A stretch of DNA of 64,000 nt from an uncultured Selenomonadales bacterium (GTDB taxonomy: Bacteria; Bacillota; Negativicutes; Selenomonadales; Selenomonadaceae): the NCBI GenBank assembly GCA_947165145.1, contig CAMUZG010000005.1, forward strand, positions 1 through 64,000, written 5' to 3'. How positions within the stretch are numbered: the first letter of the stretch is position 1; each line of letters begins with the position of its first letter. A program made the position numbers and the translations under genes. Below, piece after piece: positions 47,125 through 57,489 of the stretch. A model generated the notes under the pieces. The model was not told where the DNA came from, did no database searches, and saw only the letters and a list, made by a program, of their open reading frames with translations.

Positions 47125-49158
47125 TTGTTGAAAGCCCAAAGATTTTTTCGCAGAAAGCGAGCGACATTCATTGCGGCGGCGATGACTTTGCCTTTGATAT
47201 TCGGCTTTAAAGTCGGCGAGGCGGCTCCCACAGTCAGTCAACCGTTTGAAGACATTGAAGAAAACGCTCAGTCTGCGGAACCTGTTCAGCCTGCGGAATC
47301 CGTTCAGCCTGCGGAATCCGTTCAGCCTGCGGAACCTGTTCAGCCTGCGGAATCCGTTCAGCCTGCGGAACCCGTTCAACCGACGGATAATCCCGTTCAA
47401 CCGACGGATAATCCTGTTCAGCCTGCGGAGAACTCGAACACTGAATCTGAACAACAACTGCCCGAACCTTATCGTTCACAAGTCGAATCGAAAATTCTCG
47501 ATTATCTCAAGCAGTATGAAGGCAAAACCATCGTCGACATTGAATTTGAAGGCGCAAGCGATGCGACTCTGCCAACAGTAAAGACGGCGGTTATCGAAAA
47601 TGTTGGCGACACCTTCAACTCTGCCGCTGCTCTGCGCGACCGTCGAGCATTAATCAACACTGGCTATTTCTACGAGGCTTATCAAACCTTCGAAACGATA
47701 CCCGAAGGCGTCGTCATTACCTTCCACGTCATGGAAAACCCGATACTCAAAGACGTCGTCTTCACCGGCAACACGCTTTACACCAAAGCTGAACTTGACG
47801 AATTCGTGACAATGAAAAAGGGCGAAATTCTAAACAACAACACTCTGCACGACAATATCGCCAAAATTCAAGAAGATTACCACAGCGAAGGCTTTGTTCG
47901 CATGAAGGTAACCGACATTAACATGGACGATAACGGCGTGCTCACGCTCAAGATTAACGAAGGCATTTTGGAAGGTTACACCGTTAAAGGCAACAAGAAG
48001 ACCAAAGACTACGTTATTCTTCGAGAGATGCGCCAAGAAGCCGGCACGCCTTTCAACGCCAAACTTGCTCGTCGTTCAATGCAACGCGTCTACAATCTCG
48101 GTTTTTTCGAGGACGTCAACGTCGTTCAAAAACCTGGCGTCGAACCCAACGCAATAGTTTTGGAAATCAACGTTAAAGAAAAACGCACGGGCACATTCGG
48201 TATAGGCGCGGGCTATTCAACGTCCGACGGCATCATCGGCATGGTCAGCTTGAGTGAAACGAACTTCCGTGGACGCGGCGACGCAGTTCAAATCGTCTAC
48301 GAAAAGAGCGGCGACGAGACCGACGCTCACGGCTACAGCTTCACCTATCGTCACCCGTGGATGGATCGTCACGAGACTGCACTTCGTTTCCAGTTGTACA
48401 ACCGCACCTACGCTTACAACGACTACGACACGAACGGACGCTTCAAGGAAGAATACATGCGCAAATATTCCGGCGGCGAGATAACTTTCAGCCGACCCAT
48501 CAGCGAATATTCCACCAACTACATTACCTTGCGCAACCGCAAAGATAAATACGTTCGCCACGTTTCAAGCGGTAATGCCGGCAATCGTAGCACTCCAGAA
48601 TATCACGATTGGCGCAAGAATAATTTCGGCTTGACTCGTTCGATTATCCTTGAACACACTACCGACACCCGCGACAGCATTTACACGCCCACCCAAGGCA
48701 ACAGAGTCAACATTGCTTTGGAAGTTGGCGCGTTCGGTGGCGATTTCGACTACCAAAAAGTTTCGCTCGATCATCAAACTTACCGCAAGGCGGGCGATCA
48801 CAATCAAGTTTGGGCAGTACGCGGCATGGTCGGCTACGGGCGCGGCGATTTGACGGAGTTCAACCAATTTCGTCTCGGAGGACAAGGTTCACTGCGCGGC
48901 TATCGCGATGACCAATTCCGCGGCAATCGATTATTGCTCGGCTCGATTGAATATCGTTTCCCGCTTCACAAAAGAATTCAAGGCGCATTCTTCACGGACT
49001 TCGGCAGTGCATGGAACGACGGCTTTCGTCCACGTGATTTCAAAGCAAGCATAGGTTTTGGCGTCGCGCTCAACACACCAATGGGACCGTTGCGCTTGGA
49101 TTACGGTCGCGGCTCACAAGGCGGCAGATTCCATTTCTCGGTCGGCACGTCTTTCTAA
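47125..49158 (+). CDS. bamA: BamA/Omp85-family outer membrane assembly protein with POTRA domains
   Basis: POTRA-like repeats, barrel with FRLGGQGSLRGYRDDQFRGNRLLLGSIEYRFPL and C-terminal FHFSVGTSF. Confidence 0.9.
   Translation: MLKAQRFFRRKRATFIAAAMTLPLIFGFKVGEAAPTVSQPFEDIEENAQSAEPVQPAESVQPAESVQPAEPVQPAESVQPAEPVQPTDNPVQPTDNPVQPAENSNTESEQQLPEPYRSQVESKILDYLKQYEGKTIVDIEFEGASDATLPTVKTAVIENVGDTFNSAAALRDRRALINTGYFYEAYQTFETIPEGVVITFHVMENPILKDVVFTGNTLYTKAELDEFVTMKKGEILNNNTLHDNIAKIQEDYHSEGFVRMKVTDINMDDNGVLTLKINEGILEGYTVKGNKKTKDYVILREMRQEAGTPFNAKLARRSMQRVYNLGFFEDVNVVQKPGVEPNAIVLEINVKEKRTGTFGIGAGYSTSDGIIGMVSLSETNFRGRGDAVQIVYEKSGDETDAHGYSFTYRHPWMDRHETALRFQLYNRTYAYNDYDTNGRFKEEYMRKYSGGEITFSRPISEYSTNYITLRNRKDKYVRHVSSGNAGNRSTPEYHDWRKNNFGLTRSIILEHTTDTRDSIYTPTQGNRVNIALEVGAFGGDFDYQKVSLDHQTYRKAGDHNQVWAVRGMVGYGRGDLTEFNQFRLGGQGSLRGYRDDQFRGNRLLLGSIEYRFPLHKRIQGAFFTDFGSAWNDGFRPRDFKASIGFGVALNTPMGPLRLDYGRGSQGGRFHFSVGTSF
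47272..47430 (+). repeat. In-frame tandem 18-bp repeats (PAESVQ/PAEPVQ/PTDNPVQ) in bamA
   Basis: Repeated cctgttcagcctgcggaa/tccgttcagcctgcggaa units. Confidence 0.9.
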
Positions 49159-49169
49159 CGTGAACAAAT

Positions 49170-49215
49170 TGAAAACACCTTCCGCTCGCGTTGAACGTGA
49201 AGGTGTTTTTGTTTG
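49170..49215. terminator. Bidirectional terminator between bamA and ftsZ
   Basis: AACACCTTC...TGAAGGTGTT hairpin with A-run and T-run. Confidence 0.75.
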
Positions 49216-49230
49216 TCTGTACTCGTCCCC

Positions 49231-50394
49231 TTATTTACGAGTGCGCATCCAATGGGGAATGTCGAGTTCGACGTTGTTATTGCTCTGTTGAGTGTTGATG
49301 TTGCCGAACGGCGCGTTGAAGTTGCCGAAAGTCGGAGCTTGACGTTGCGGAATATCTTGGACACGACGCGGCTGATCATCAAAGACTTGCGGGCGAACCG
49401 GCTCGCGTTCAATGATAGGCTCGACTTCTTCTTCGGCATCGTCGAAACGCGTAGCAATGACCGTGACGCTGACTCTGTCGCCCAAAGTCTCGTCGACACT
49501 GACGCCCCAGATAATTTCCGCGTCGGGGTGAGCAGCCTCTTGCACGGTGGTTGACGCCTCGTTGACTTCCATCATCGACAGCGAATCAGTCGCGCCCATG
49601 ATGTTGAGCAATACGCCGCGTGCACCTTGCAAACTCGTTTCGAGCAACGGAGAATCGATTGCGGCTTTGACTGCGTCGACGGTTGCATTTTCGCCAGACG
49701 CCTCGCCGATACCCATTAACGCGGAGCCGGCATTGCTCATAATCGATTTAACGTCCGCGAAGTCCAAATTAACCAGACCAGGCACGGCGATTAAATCCGA
49801 GATACCTTTGACGCCTTGACGGAGAATATCATCAGCAATGGTGAACGCTTGAGTCATTGGCGTCTTTTTGTCGACGACTTGGAGCAAACGGTCGTTAGGT
49901 ATCGTGATAATCGTGTCGACGTTGCGTTTAAGATTTTCAATGCCGATGTCCGCATTTTTCTTACGTTTGGGACCTTCAAAGGTGAACGGGCGGGTAACAA
50001 CGCCGACGGTCAACGCGCCGATTTCGCGAGCACATTCCGCCACGACGGGAGCCGCACCTGTACCTGTACCGCCGCCCATGCCTGCCGTAATAAAAACCAT
50101 GTCCGAGCCGCGCAGGGCGTTGATGATGTCTTCGCGACTTTCCATAGCCGCTTTCTGCCCGATTTCGGGACGAGCACCCGCACCGAGTCCACGAGTCAAT
50201 TTTTCGCCGATTTGCATACGTTTTGGAGCAAGGGCGTTAAGAAGTGCTTGCGCGTCGGTGTTGACGGCGATAAACTCCACGCCTTCAAGTCCGAGAGAAA
50301 TCATTCGGTTGACAGCGTTATTGCCGCCGCCGCCTACGCCGATGACTTTAATCTTGGCGAACTGTTCTAAAGTGTTGTCATCAATTTCAAACAC
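49231..50394 (-). CDS. ftsZ: Cell division protein FtsZ
   Basis: [35 protein letters not shown]-terminal [11 protein letters not shown]. Confidence 0.96.
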   Translation of the reverse strand: MFEIDDNTLEQFAKIKVIGVGGGGNNAVNRMISLGLEGVEFIAVNTDAQALLNALAPKRMQIGEKLTRGLGAGARPEIGQKAAMESREDIINALRGSDMVFITAGMGGGTGTGAAPVVAECAREIGALTVGVVTRPFTFEGPKRKKNADIGIENLKRNVDTIITIPNDRLLQVVDKKTPMTQAFTIADDILRQGVKGISDLIAVPGLVNLDFADVKSIMSNAGSALMGIGEASGENATVDAVKAAIDSPLLETSLQGARGVLLNIMGATDSLSMMEVNEASTTVQEAAHPDAEIIWGVSVDETLGDRVSVTVIATRFDDAEEEVEPIIEREPVRPQVFDDQPRRVQDIPQRQAPTFGNFNAPFGNINTQQSNNNVELDIPHWMRTRK

Positions 50395-50633
50395 AATTCA
50401 TGCCTCCATAAATTTATTAGACTCCGAGGAGAAAACTTTCGTTGAACGTTCGCCGCCATTGTACTATAAAAGTTTTATTTGTAAAAGACTTGGCGTCATA
50501 TTTTTTTCAGGCAGTGTAATTGGCGTTAAAGCTGTAAGAATCGTATCGGGCTTTTTTTGTGTTGGTCACGATTGAAGGAACTGTTCGTTACGTGTCGAAG
50601 GTTAGCGCGACAAAAGATTAGGAGGAAAAAATT

Positions 50634-52922
50634 TTGAACACTTTTGAAATGGAACTCGGCGGCAGAAAGTTGATCGTCGAACACGGCAAAATGGCAAAGC
50701 AAGCTAACGGGGCAGTCCTCGTGCGTTACGGCGACACTGCGGTTTTGGTTGCGGCAACGATGTCAGCTGAACCCCGCGAAGGCGTCGACTTCTTCCCGTT
50801 GACTGTCGATTACGAAGAAAAAATGTATTCTGCAGGCAAAATCCCAGGCGGTTTCATCAAACGCGAAGGTCGTCCGCAAACAAGCGCAATCCTCAAAAGT
50901 CGTCTGATTGATAGACCGATTCGCCCGCTCTTCCCCGACGGTTTCCGCAACGACGTTCAGATAATCGCAACGGTCATCTGCTTCGACGAGGACAACGCGC
51001 CCGAAATTGCCGGCATGATTGGCGCAAGCTGTGCCCTGTGCGTCAGTGATATTCCCTTCGGCGGACCGATTGCTGGCGTGCACGTCGGACGCATTGACGG
51101 TCAATTCATCATCAATCCGACAAAAGAACAGCTTGACGTTTCCGAAATGGATTTGATTGTCGCGGGCTCGAAAGACGCCGTGATGATGGTTGAGGCTGGC
51201 GTTAACGAATTGCCTGAAGATGTCGTGCTTGAGGCGATTTTGTTCGGTCACGAGGAAATAAAAAAAATTGTCGCATTCCAAACGGAAATTGCGGCGGCTG
51301 TCGGCAAAGAGAAAAAAGACGTTACGCTCTTCAAACCGAACGAAGATATTGCTACTGCCGTTCGAGAACTTGCGCTTGAAAAAATTGATACGGTCATTCG
51401 CAACCCCGACAAACTTGCGCGTGAGGCGGCACTCAACGAAGTCAAAGCCGAGGTCGTCGCGACTTTGCTTGAAAAATTCCCCGCCGAAGATTATCCCAAC
51501 GTGGAGAAAGACATTGGCGCGGTCTTTTACAAGCTCGAAAAAGAAGTTGTCCGCAAAATGATTACGCATGAAAAAATTCGCCCCGACGGTCGCGAACTCG
51601 AAGAAGTACGCCCGATAAGTTGCGAGGTCGGTTTATTCGCCAGAACGCACGGTTCAGGACTGTTCACGCGCGGACAAACGCAGGTGCTTACGATAACGAC
51701 GCTCGGCTCAATCGGCGACGAACAGATTATCGACGGACTTGAGCCCGAATTCACGAAGCATTACATTCACCATTACAATTTCCCAGGCTACAGCGTCGGC
51801 GAGGCTCGTCCTTCACGCAGTCCCGGTCGTCGTGAAATTGGTCACGGTGCTTTGGCGGAACGTGCGCTTGTGCCCGTCATTCCGTCGATTGAAGATTTTC
51901 CCTACACGATTCGCCTTGTCTCGGAAGTTTTGGAGAGTAACGGCTCAAGTTCGATGGGTAGCGTCTGCGGTAGCACGTTGAGCTTGATGCAAGCGGGTGT
52001 TCCGATTAAACGACCTGTTAGCGGCGTGGCAATGGGTCTCGTCAAGGACGGCGACGCACACACGATTTTGACGGATATTCAAGGCATGGAAGACGCGCTC
52101 GGCGATATGGACTTCAAAGTTGCGGGCACAACCGAAGGCGTCACGGCGATTCAAATGGACATCAAAGTTGCTGGCATTTCGCGCGAAATTTTGGCGGACG
52201 CTCTCGCACAGGCTAAACGCGGCAGAAGTTTCATTCTCGGCAAAATGTTGGAAGTCATCAGCGAACCCGCGGCTGATTTGTCGCCCTATGCTCCACGCGT
52301 CCGCACGATTAAAATTGCTGTCGACAAGATTCGCGAAGTCATCGGCACGGGTGGCAAAGTCGTCAACAAAATCATCGAGGAAACTGGCGTTGAAGTCGAC
52401 ATTCACGAGGACGGTCAAATTTTCGTCACGAGCAAGAACGTCGAAGGTATCGACCGCGCCATTGAGATTATCGAACAGATTGTTCACGAGGTCACCGTCG
52501 GCGAAGTTTACGAAGGCACCGTTACGCGACTCATGCCGACTGGCGCGTTCGTCGAAATTTCTTTCGGCAAGGAAGCTCTTTGTCACATTTCGCAACTGTC
52601 TGATAAACGCGTCGCGACCGTTGAAGACGCCGTGAAAGTTGGCGACAAGCTCACCGTCAAAGTCACCGAGATTGACGACAAGGGCAGAATCAACGTCAGC
52701 CATCGCGCACTGATTGAAGGTGATTCGCCACGTCCGCCACGCAATGACAGACCGCCGCGCAGTTCGGGAAGTTATGATCGTCCGCGCAGTGACCGTAGCT
52801 CAAATTCCGACCGTCCGCCGAGAAATCCCGATCGTCCGCGCAATGAATCACGAACTTTCAAAGACCTTAGAGACTTGCGGAATGCTCGTGACCGTGACGG
52901 GCGTCGTCGCCGCGACAACTAA
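50634..52922 (+). CDS. pnp: Polynucleotide phosphorylase
   Basis: Two RNase PH domains, KH ([20 protein letters not shown]) and S1 domains; TTG start after aggagg. Confidence 0.96.
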   Translation: MNTFEMELGGRKLIVEHGKMAKQANGAVLVRYGDTAVLVAATMSAEPREGVDFFPLTVDYEEKMYSAGKIPGGFIKREGRPQTSAILKSRLIDRPIRPLFPDGFRNDVQIIATVICFDEDNAPEIAGMIGASCALCVSDIPFGGPIAGVHVGRIDGQFIINPTKEQLDVSEMDLIVAGSKDAVMMVEAGVNELPEDVVLEAILFGHEEIKKIVAFQTEIAAAVGKEKKDVTLFKPNEDIATAVRELALEKIDTVIRNPDKLAREAALNEVKAEVVATLLEKFPAEDYPNVEKDIGAVFYKLEKEVVRKMITHEKIRPDGRELEEVRPISCEVGLFARTHGSGLFTRGQTQVLTITTLGSIGDEQIIDGLEPEFTKHYIHHYNFPGYSVGEARPSRSPGRREIGHGALAERALVPVIPSIEDFPYTIRLVSEVLESNGSSSMGSVCGSTLSLMQAGVPIKRPVSGVAMGLVKDGDAHTILTDIQGMEDALGDMDFKVAGTTEGVTAIQMDIKVAGISREILADALAQAKRGRSFILGKMLEVISEPAADLSPYAPRVRTIKIAVDKIREVIGTGGKVVNKIIEETGVEVDIHEDGQIFVTSKNVEGIDRAIEIIEQIVHEVTVGEVYEGTVTRLMPTGAFVEISFGKEALCHISQLSDKRVATVEDAVKVGDKLTVKVTEIDDKGRINVSHRALIEGDSPRPPRNDRPPRSSGSYDRPRSDRSSNSDRPPRNPDRPRNESRTFKDLRDLRNARDRDGRRRRDN

Positions 52923-52925
52923 GCC

Positions 52926-53258
52926 ATGCTCAAAGCTTTAATCGGTTTGATTGCGGGGATTGTCGCGGGCTGTATGTTTCCGCTTGCAATGTCGGGCGCG
53001 TACATGAAATTATTTTCTGTCGTGCTGTTCGTCGCGATTGATTCGGTTTTCGGCGGCTTGCGTGCCATGCTCAACAATCAATTCGACGACACGGTTTTAA
53101 TCACTGGCTTTGCGATTAACGCGTTGTTCGCGGCGTTCTTGGTCGTTCTCGGCGACAATATCGGCTTGGATTTGTATTACGTCGCGTTGCTCGTCTTCGG
53201 CTTTAGGATTTTCAAAAATCTTGCGGGACTTAGACGATATTTGCTGAAAAATTTTTAG
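52926..53258 (+). CDS. Small basic family protein (DUF1290/Sbp-like)
   Basis: 110 aa membrane protein: VVLFVAIDSVFGGLRAMLNNQFDDTVLITGF. Confidence 0.75.
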   Translation: MLKALIGLIAGIVAGCMFPLAMSGAYMKLFSVVLFVAIDSVFGGLRAMLNNQFDDTVLITGFAINALFAAFLVVLGDNIGLDLYYVALLVFGFRIFKNLAGLRRYLLKNF

Positions 53259-53270
53259 GAGATGTTTTGA

Positions 53271-55007
53271 TTGAAAGAACTCATGTTGGGCAACAAAGCA
53301 CTTGCCCGCGGCTTGTGGGAAGCTGGCGTTAAATTCGTCTCAAGCTATCCCGGCACGCCGTCAACTGAAATAACCGAAGAGGCCGTCAAGTTCGACGACA
53401 TCTATTGCGAGTGGGCACCAAATGAAAAAGTCGCAATGGAATCGGCGTTCGGAGCGTCGTTGGCAGGTCGTCGCGCTTTCTGCGGTCAAAAACACGTTGG
53501 CTTGAACGTTGCGGCTGATCCGTTGTTCACGCTTAGTTATACGGGCGTCAACGCGGGACTTGTGATTGTCGTCGCTGATGATGCGGGAATGCACTCGTCG
53601 CAGAACGAACAGGACAGCCGCCATTACGCAATCGCCGCAAAAGTTCCCATGCTTGAGCCGTCGGACAGTGCTGAGGCTTTGAACTTCGCCAAACTTGCCT
53701 ACGAAATTTCCGAGCAGTTCGACACGCCCGTGATTATTAAGATGTGCACCCGCGTCGCGCACAGTCAATCCGTTGTCGAGACGGGCGAACGCGTCGAATT
53801 TTCCACGGCTTACGAAAAAAATATTGCAAAGTACGTAATGATGCCTGGCAACGCTAAAAAACGTCACCCGATTGTTGAGGAACGCACGCGTCGACTGATT
53901 GAATACGCTGAGACCACACCAATTAACCGCGTCGAATTCACGACGGACGAACTTGGAATCATCACGTCGTCGACAAGTTATCAATACGTCAAAGAAGTTT
54001 TCGGCGAATCGGCAAGCGTCCTCAAACTCGGCATGATTAATCCGTTGCCCGTTGAGCTGATAAAAAATTTCGCGGCGAAGGTCAAACGTCTGGTCGTCGT
54101 CGAAGAACTTGACCCGATAATCGAAACGCATGTTAAATCGCTCGGCTTGACGGTCGAAGGTTCGGAACTTTTGCCGCGTATCGACGAGTTCAGCCAAAAT
54201 CTTATCGCGCAAGCATTCGGCAAATCAATTCCAAACTCCACATTCCAAATTCCAAATTGCCCGCCACGTCCGCCCGTGATGTGTGCAGGTTGTCCTCATC
54301 GCGGATTATTCTACGCGCTCAAGAAACGCAAATGTACAGTTCTCGGCGACATAGGTTGTTACACGCTCGGAGCAGTCCCGCCGCTGTCGACGATTGAAAT
54401 GACGTTGTGCATGGGCGCGAGTATCGGCGCAACTCACGGCTTTAACAAAATGCTCGGCAGTCAAAGCGAATCAAAAACCGTCGCGGTTATCGGCGACTCG
54501 ACGTTCATGCATTCGGGCATGACGGGTTTGGCGAACGTCGCTTACAATCAATCGAATTCGACCGTCATAATCCTTGACAACTCAATCACGGGCATGACGG
54601 GACATCAACAGAATCCGTCGACAGGCTTGAACATTAAAGGCGACCCTGCGGGCAAAATCGACCTTGAGGCTTTGTGCCGCGCAATGGGAATTAATCGCGT
54701 TCGCGTCGTCGATCCGTACAATCTAGCCGAATGTGACGTTGCAATCAAAGAAGAGCTTGCCGCGCAGGAACCGAGCGTTATCATTTCGCGCAGACCGTGT
54801 GCTTTGCTCAAGACCGTCAAACATAAACCGCCGCTTAAAGTCGACGCGGACAAGTGTATCGGTTGCAAATCGTGCATGAAAATCGGATGTCCAGCAATCA
54901 GCATGGTGAACGGCAAAGCGGTAGTAGACCAGACACAATGCGTTGGTTGCGGCGTCTGCAGTCAACTTTGCCCGAAAAAAGCGTTCGTCAGCACTAAGGA
55001 GGCTTGA
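53271..55007 (+). CDS. iorA: Indolepyruvate:ferredoxin oxidoreductase alpha subunit
   Basis: LGNKALARGLWEAGVKFVSSYPGTPSTEI, MCAGCPHRGLFYAL, TPP-binding GDSTFMHSG, two 4Fe-4S motifs. Confidence 0.94.
   Translation: MKELMLGNKALARGLWEAGVKFVSSYPGTPSTEITEEAVKFDDIYCEWAPNEKVAMESAFGASLAGRRAFCGQKHVGLNVAADPLFTLSYTGVNAGLVIVVADDAGMHSSQNEQDSRHYAIAAKVPMLEPSDSAEALNFAKLAYEISEQFDTPVIIKMCTRVAHSQSVVETGERVEFSTAYEKNIAKYVMMPGNAKKRHPIVEERTRRLIEYAETTPINRVEFTTDELGIITSSTSYQYVKEVFGESASVLKLGMINPLPVELIKNFAAKVKRLVVVEELDPIIETHVKSLGLTVEGSELLPRIDEFSQNLIAQAFGKSIPNSTFQIPNCPPRPPVMCAGCPHRGLFYALKKRKCTVLGDIGCYTLGAVPPLSTIEMTLCMGASIGATHGFNKMLGSQSESKTVAVIGDSTFMHSGMTGLANVAYNQSNSTVIILDNSITGMTGHQQNPSTGLNIKGDPAGKIDLEALCRAMGINRVRVVDPYNLAECDVAIKEELAAQEPSVIISRRPCALLKTVKHKPPLKVDADKCIGCKSCMKIGCPAISMVNGKAVVDQTQCVGCGVCSQLCPKKAFVSTKEA
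54229..54259. repeat. (TTCCAAA/TTCCACA)n tract inside iorA
   Basis: ttccaaactccacattccaaattccaaattg matches the intergenic repeat family and encodes IPNSTFQIPN. Confidence 0.7.
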
Positions 55008-55010
55008 ACC

Positions 55011-55586
55011 TTGGAAACTAAAAATATAATCATCGTCGGCGTCGGCGGACAAGGCTCGTTGCTCGCCAGCAAAATTCTCGGACACCTGCTGTTGAACGCG
55101 GGCTTCGACGTGAAAGTTTCGGAAGTTCACGGTATGAGCCAACGCGGCGGCTCCGTGATAACTTACGTTCGGTTCGGCGATAAAGTTTATTCGCCCGTCG
55201 TCGACAAAGGTCAAGCGGACTTCATCGTTTCGTTCGAGATTTTGGAAACTGCGCGTTGGCTGTCGTGTTTGAAGTCGGACGGACAAATCGTCACGAACAC
55301 GCAACAAATTGACCCAATGCCCGTCATCACGGGCGCGGCAGAATATCCTCAAGGGCTCGTCGAAAAAATTCGTGAGCAGGGAATCAAAATCGACGCAATG
55401 GACTGTTTGACGCTCGCAAGACAAGCCGGTTCGCCCAAAGCCGTCAACATCGTCCTGCTCGGCAGATTGTCGCATTACTTCGACATTGCGGAAGAAGCGT
55501 GGCAAAACTCATTGAAAGCGAACGTCCCGCCGAAATTTTTGGAACTGAATCAACGCGCGTTTGAACTCGGCAAAAATTTTTCGTAA
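55011..55586 (+). CDS. iorB: Indolepyruvate:ferredoxin oxidoreductase beta subunit
   Basis: IIIVGVGGQGSLLASKILGHLLLNAGFDVKVSEVHGMSQRGGSV. Confidence 0.93.
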   Translation: METKNIIIVGVGGQGSLLASKILGHLLLNAGFDVKVSEVHGMSQRGGSVITYVRFGDKVYSPVVDKGQADFIVSFEILETARWLSCLKSDGQIVTNTQQIDPMPVITGAAEYPQGLVEKIREQGIKIDAMDCLTLARQAGSPKAVNIVLLGRLSHYFDIAEEAWQNSLKANVPPKFLELNQRAFELGKNFS

Positions 55587-55597
55587 CGTTCAAGCTT

Positions 55598-55778
55598 AAA
55601 AACTTTGAGGCCGTCAAGGATGACGGCCTTACAGTCGCCCCGAAAACGTGATGTTTTCGAAGGCGACGCATCGCGGTTATCGCAACGTGAACTTAGCTTT
55701 ACGAGTAACCGCCCCTGCGAGGTGCCCTTTTCTTTTGCAACTTTTCTTTTGGGCACGCAAAAGAAAAGTTGATCAATA
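55598..55778 (-). repeat. Dispersed multi-hairpin repeat, copy B (inverted relative to copy A)
   Basis: Reverse complement aligns end to end with 35777-35949. Confidence 0.9.
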
Positions 55779-55802
55779 AAGTCAAACTGAAACTCAAAAC
55801 TC

Positions 55803-55837
55803 AAGATCTCTCGCACACTGCGGGAGGTCTTTTACTT
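55803..55837 (+). terminator. Rho-independent-like terminator
   Basis: GATCTCTCGCacactGCGGGAGGTC hairpin followed by TTTTACTTT. Confidence 0.65.
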
Positions 55838-55888
55838 TGCAAAAAAAAATCGCCGACGTGTTGCCGACGGATTTCAATCAATCAAACT

Positions 55889-56449
55889 TCAATTATACGG
55901 AGCCGCGTGCCCGAAGGCGAAGCGATAGCCGACCAGGAAACATTCTTCCAGGAAAGCTTTATCCGCCTCGTCCGTCAAGGTAGCCAGCTCATTTTTGGTT
56001 CCGCTTGAATTGTAAAACTTGCCGCCCGTAAGGCAGAAAGTTTGATGCGTTGCCTTCGCGTTCTTCGGAGAAAATTTTTTTGTTATCGGGAAAATTTTTT
56101 GTTGCCAGACTTGCTTGCCGTCGACGTTCTTACGGACTTTGATTGAATACTTGTCCAGAAAATAGGGCGCGTCGTTGTAAAAGGCGATGAAGATGAAGTT
56201 TGGATCCGCCGCAACACGAATCGGGTCGTCGGGAGCAAGTCGTTCTCCAGTTGCCAAGCGGGCTTTAATTTTTTGCTCGAAAAGCTCCGCGCTTGTCCAG
56301 TCGCTTTTGAGTGTTGGACCGCTTTTTTGCTTTGCAGTCGTTGATATTTTTTTATCGGGCTTAACTTTCGGCAGGTCATAAGCTTGAGCCGTGCCGCATG
56401 ACATGAGCAAGCTTATCAGCAGAGCCGCCGCCGAAAATTTTTTTAGCAT
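55889..56449 (-). CDS. Secreted hypothetical protein
   Basis: MLKKFSAAALLISLLMSCGTAQAY signal peptide; SD ggagtg upstream of the 56449 start. Confidence 0.65.
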   Translation of the reverse strand: MLKKFSAAALLISLLMSCGTAQAYDLPKVKPDKKISTTAKQKSGPTLKSDWTSAELFEQKIKARLATGERLAPDDPIRVAADPNFIFIAFYNDAPYFLDKYSIKVRKNVDGKQVWQQKIFPITKKFSPKNAKATHQTFCLTGGKFYNSSGTKNELATLTDEADKAFLEECFLVGYRFAFGHAAPYN

Positions 56450-56462
56450 ACGGCTCACTCCT

Positions 56463-56942
56463 TTACAAAAGCTCCGCGTCAAATTTTGGCGAGTCGATTT
56501 TGGGAACGTCTGGTTCGTTTTTTTTTGGGGCAACGGTATCTTGGATAAGCAATTCGGGATTGTCGAAGCGGTTGCCCAAAATCGTTATCTTCCAATTCTG
56601 CGTGTCGTACAGGGTTTGGCGTATATTGTCAGCGTACTCGAGAACGAAACAGCCGCCGTGAAAGGTCACCACTCCGACGCGCCCGTCCTCCAAGGAAACG
56701 ATGTCGTCTTCGTAGATTTCTTTGCCGGTGCTGTCGACCAAGCCCGTGAACTGCCCGATTGTTTTCGGATCGACACGGTAACCTTCGTAGCCGTTCTCGT
56801 AAACGAAAATATGAGCTTGCGGACCAGGGTCGCCGTACGTTCCGCGCTTAAGATAGAAACCGTAGATCCAAACGCTTTTCTCTTCGCCGCTGAATATTTG
56901 AAAAGTTTTTAAGCCGCGATATTTAATTTCACGTTCAGCCAT
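56463..56942 (-). CDS. YopX-domain protein (phage-associated family)
   Basis: REIKYRGL, IGQFTGLVDSTGKEIYEDDIVSLEDGRVGVVTFHGGCF is characteristic of the YopX domain. Confidence 0.75.
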   Translation of the reverse strand: MAEREIKYRGLKTFQIFSGEEKSVWIYGFYLKRGTYGDPGPQAHIFVYENGYEGYRVDPKTIGQFTGLVDSTGKEIYEDDIVSLEDGRVGVVTFHGGCFVLEYADNIRQTLYDTQNWKITILGNRFDNPELLIQDTVAPKKNEPDVPKIDSPKFDAELL

Positions 56943-56998
56943 GAAAGACACCTCCGACTTTAAACACAGATCAAAATTTCATGTCCGCAACTTTACCA

Positions 56999-57019
56999 CC
57001 GTGGAAAATTTTTCCACGG
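56999..57019. promoter_or_regulatory. Perfect inverted repeat CCGTGGAAAA-T-TTTTCCACGG
   Basis: 10-bp arms, 1-nt spacer, just upstream of the YopX gene start. Confidence 0.6.
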
Positions 57020-57223
57020 AAGTTTTTGCGCTGCTTTGGATTGGCGGGCGTCAGCGAGATAAAATTGTTTTAACCTTCGATGTTAGTCACCCCCTTCGTT
57101 GTCTCAAAAAAATTTCTTAAGCTCATTCAGGATTTCCACATGTAAAAAAACCTGTAAACCAAAATTTTTCATGCGCCAAAAATTGTGCAACTTGACGGCG
57201 AAAATTTTTCGACCAAATGATTT

Positions 57224-57237
57224 CGTTTACGTAAACG
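57224..57237. promoter_or_regulatory. 14-bp perfect palindrome CGTTTACGTAAACG (operator-like)
   Basis: Seen directly in the long intergenic region before aroA. Confidence 0.5.
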
Positions 57238-57337
57238 TCTGTTTCCAACGTGATTCACACGCATGAAGTTTCCACGTATAATAACGAATCATACTTGAAT
57301 TGTAAAGCGGTGAAACAAACTTTTTATGTAATATCTG

Positions 57338-57366
57338 TTGAAAATTTTTTGAGCGCGTGATATAGT
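57338..57366 (+). promoter_or_regulatory. Sigma-70-like promoter of aroA
   Basis: TTGAAA, 17 nt, TATAGT. Confidence 0.5.
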
Positions 57367-57489
57367 TCGCGCACTTGTTAGACAGTTTCGTTAACGCGAT
57401 GTTCTGTCGTTCGCGCCAAATTTACATACAAAGCCAACCGCTTTTTCTAGAGCGCGGCGAATTCTCACACAACGTTAGGAGAATGTTTT

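Noticed and set aside
47272-47430. CRISPR-like array
   Set aside because: Contiguous in-frame coding repeats without unique spacers; no cas genes in the window.
47246-47581. 111-aa and 112-aa repetitive ORFs in other frames (RNPFSLRN..., RRLNGFRRLNG...)
   Set aside because: Frame-shifted and antisense readings of the bamA 18-bp repeats, not genes.
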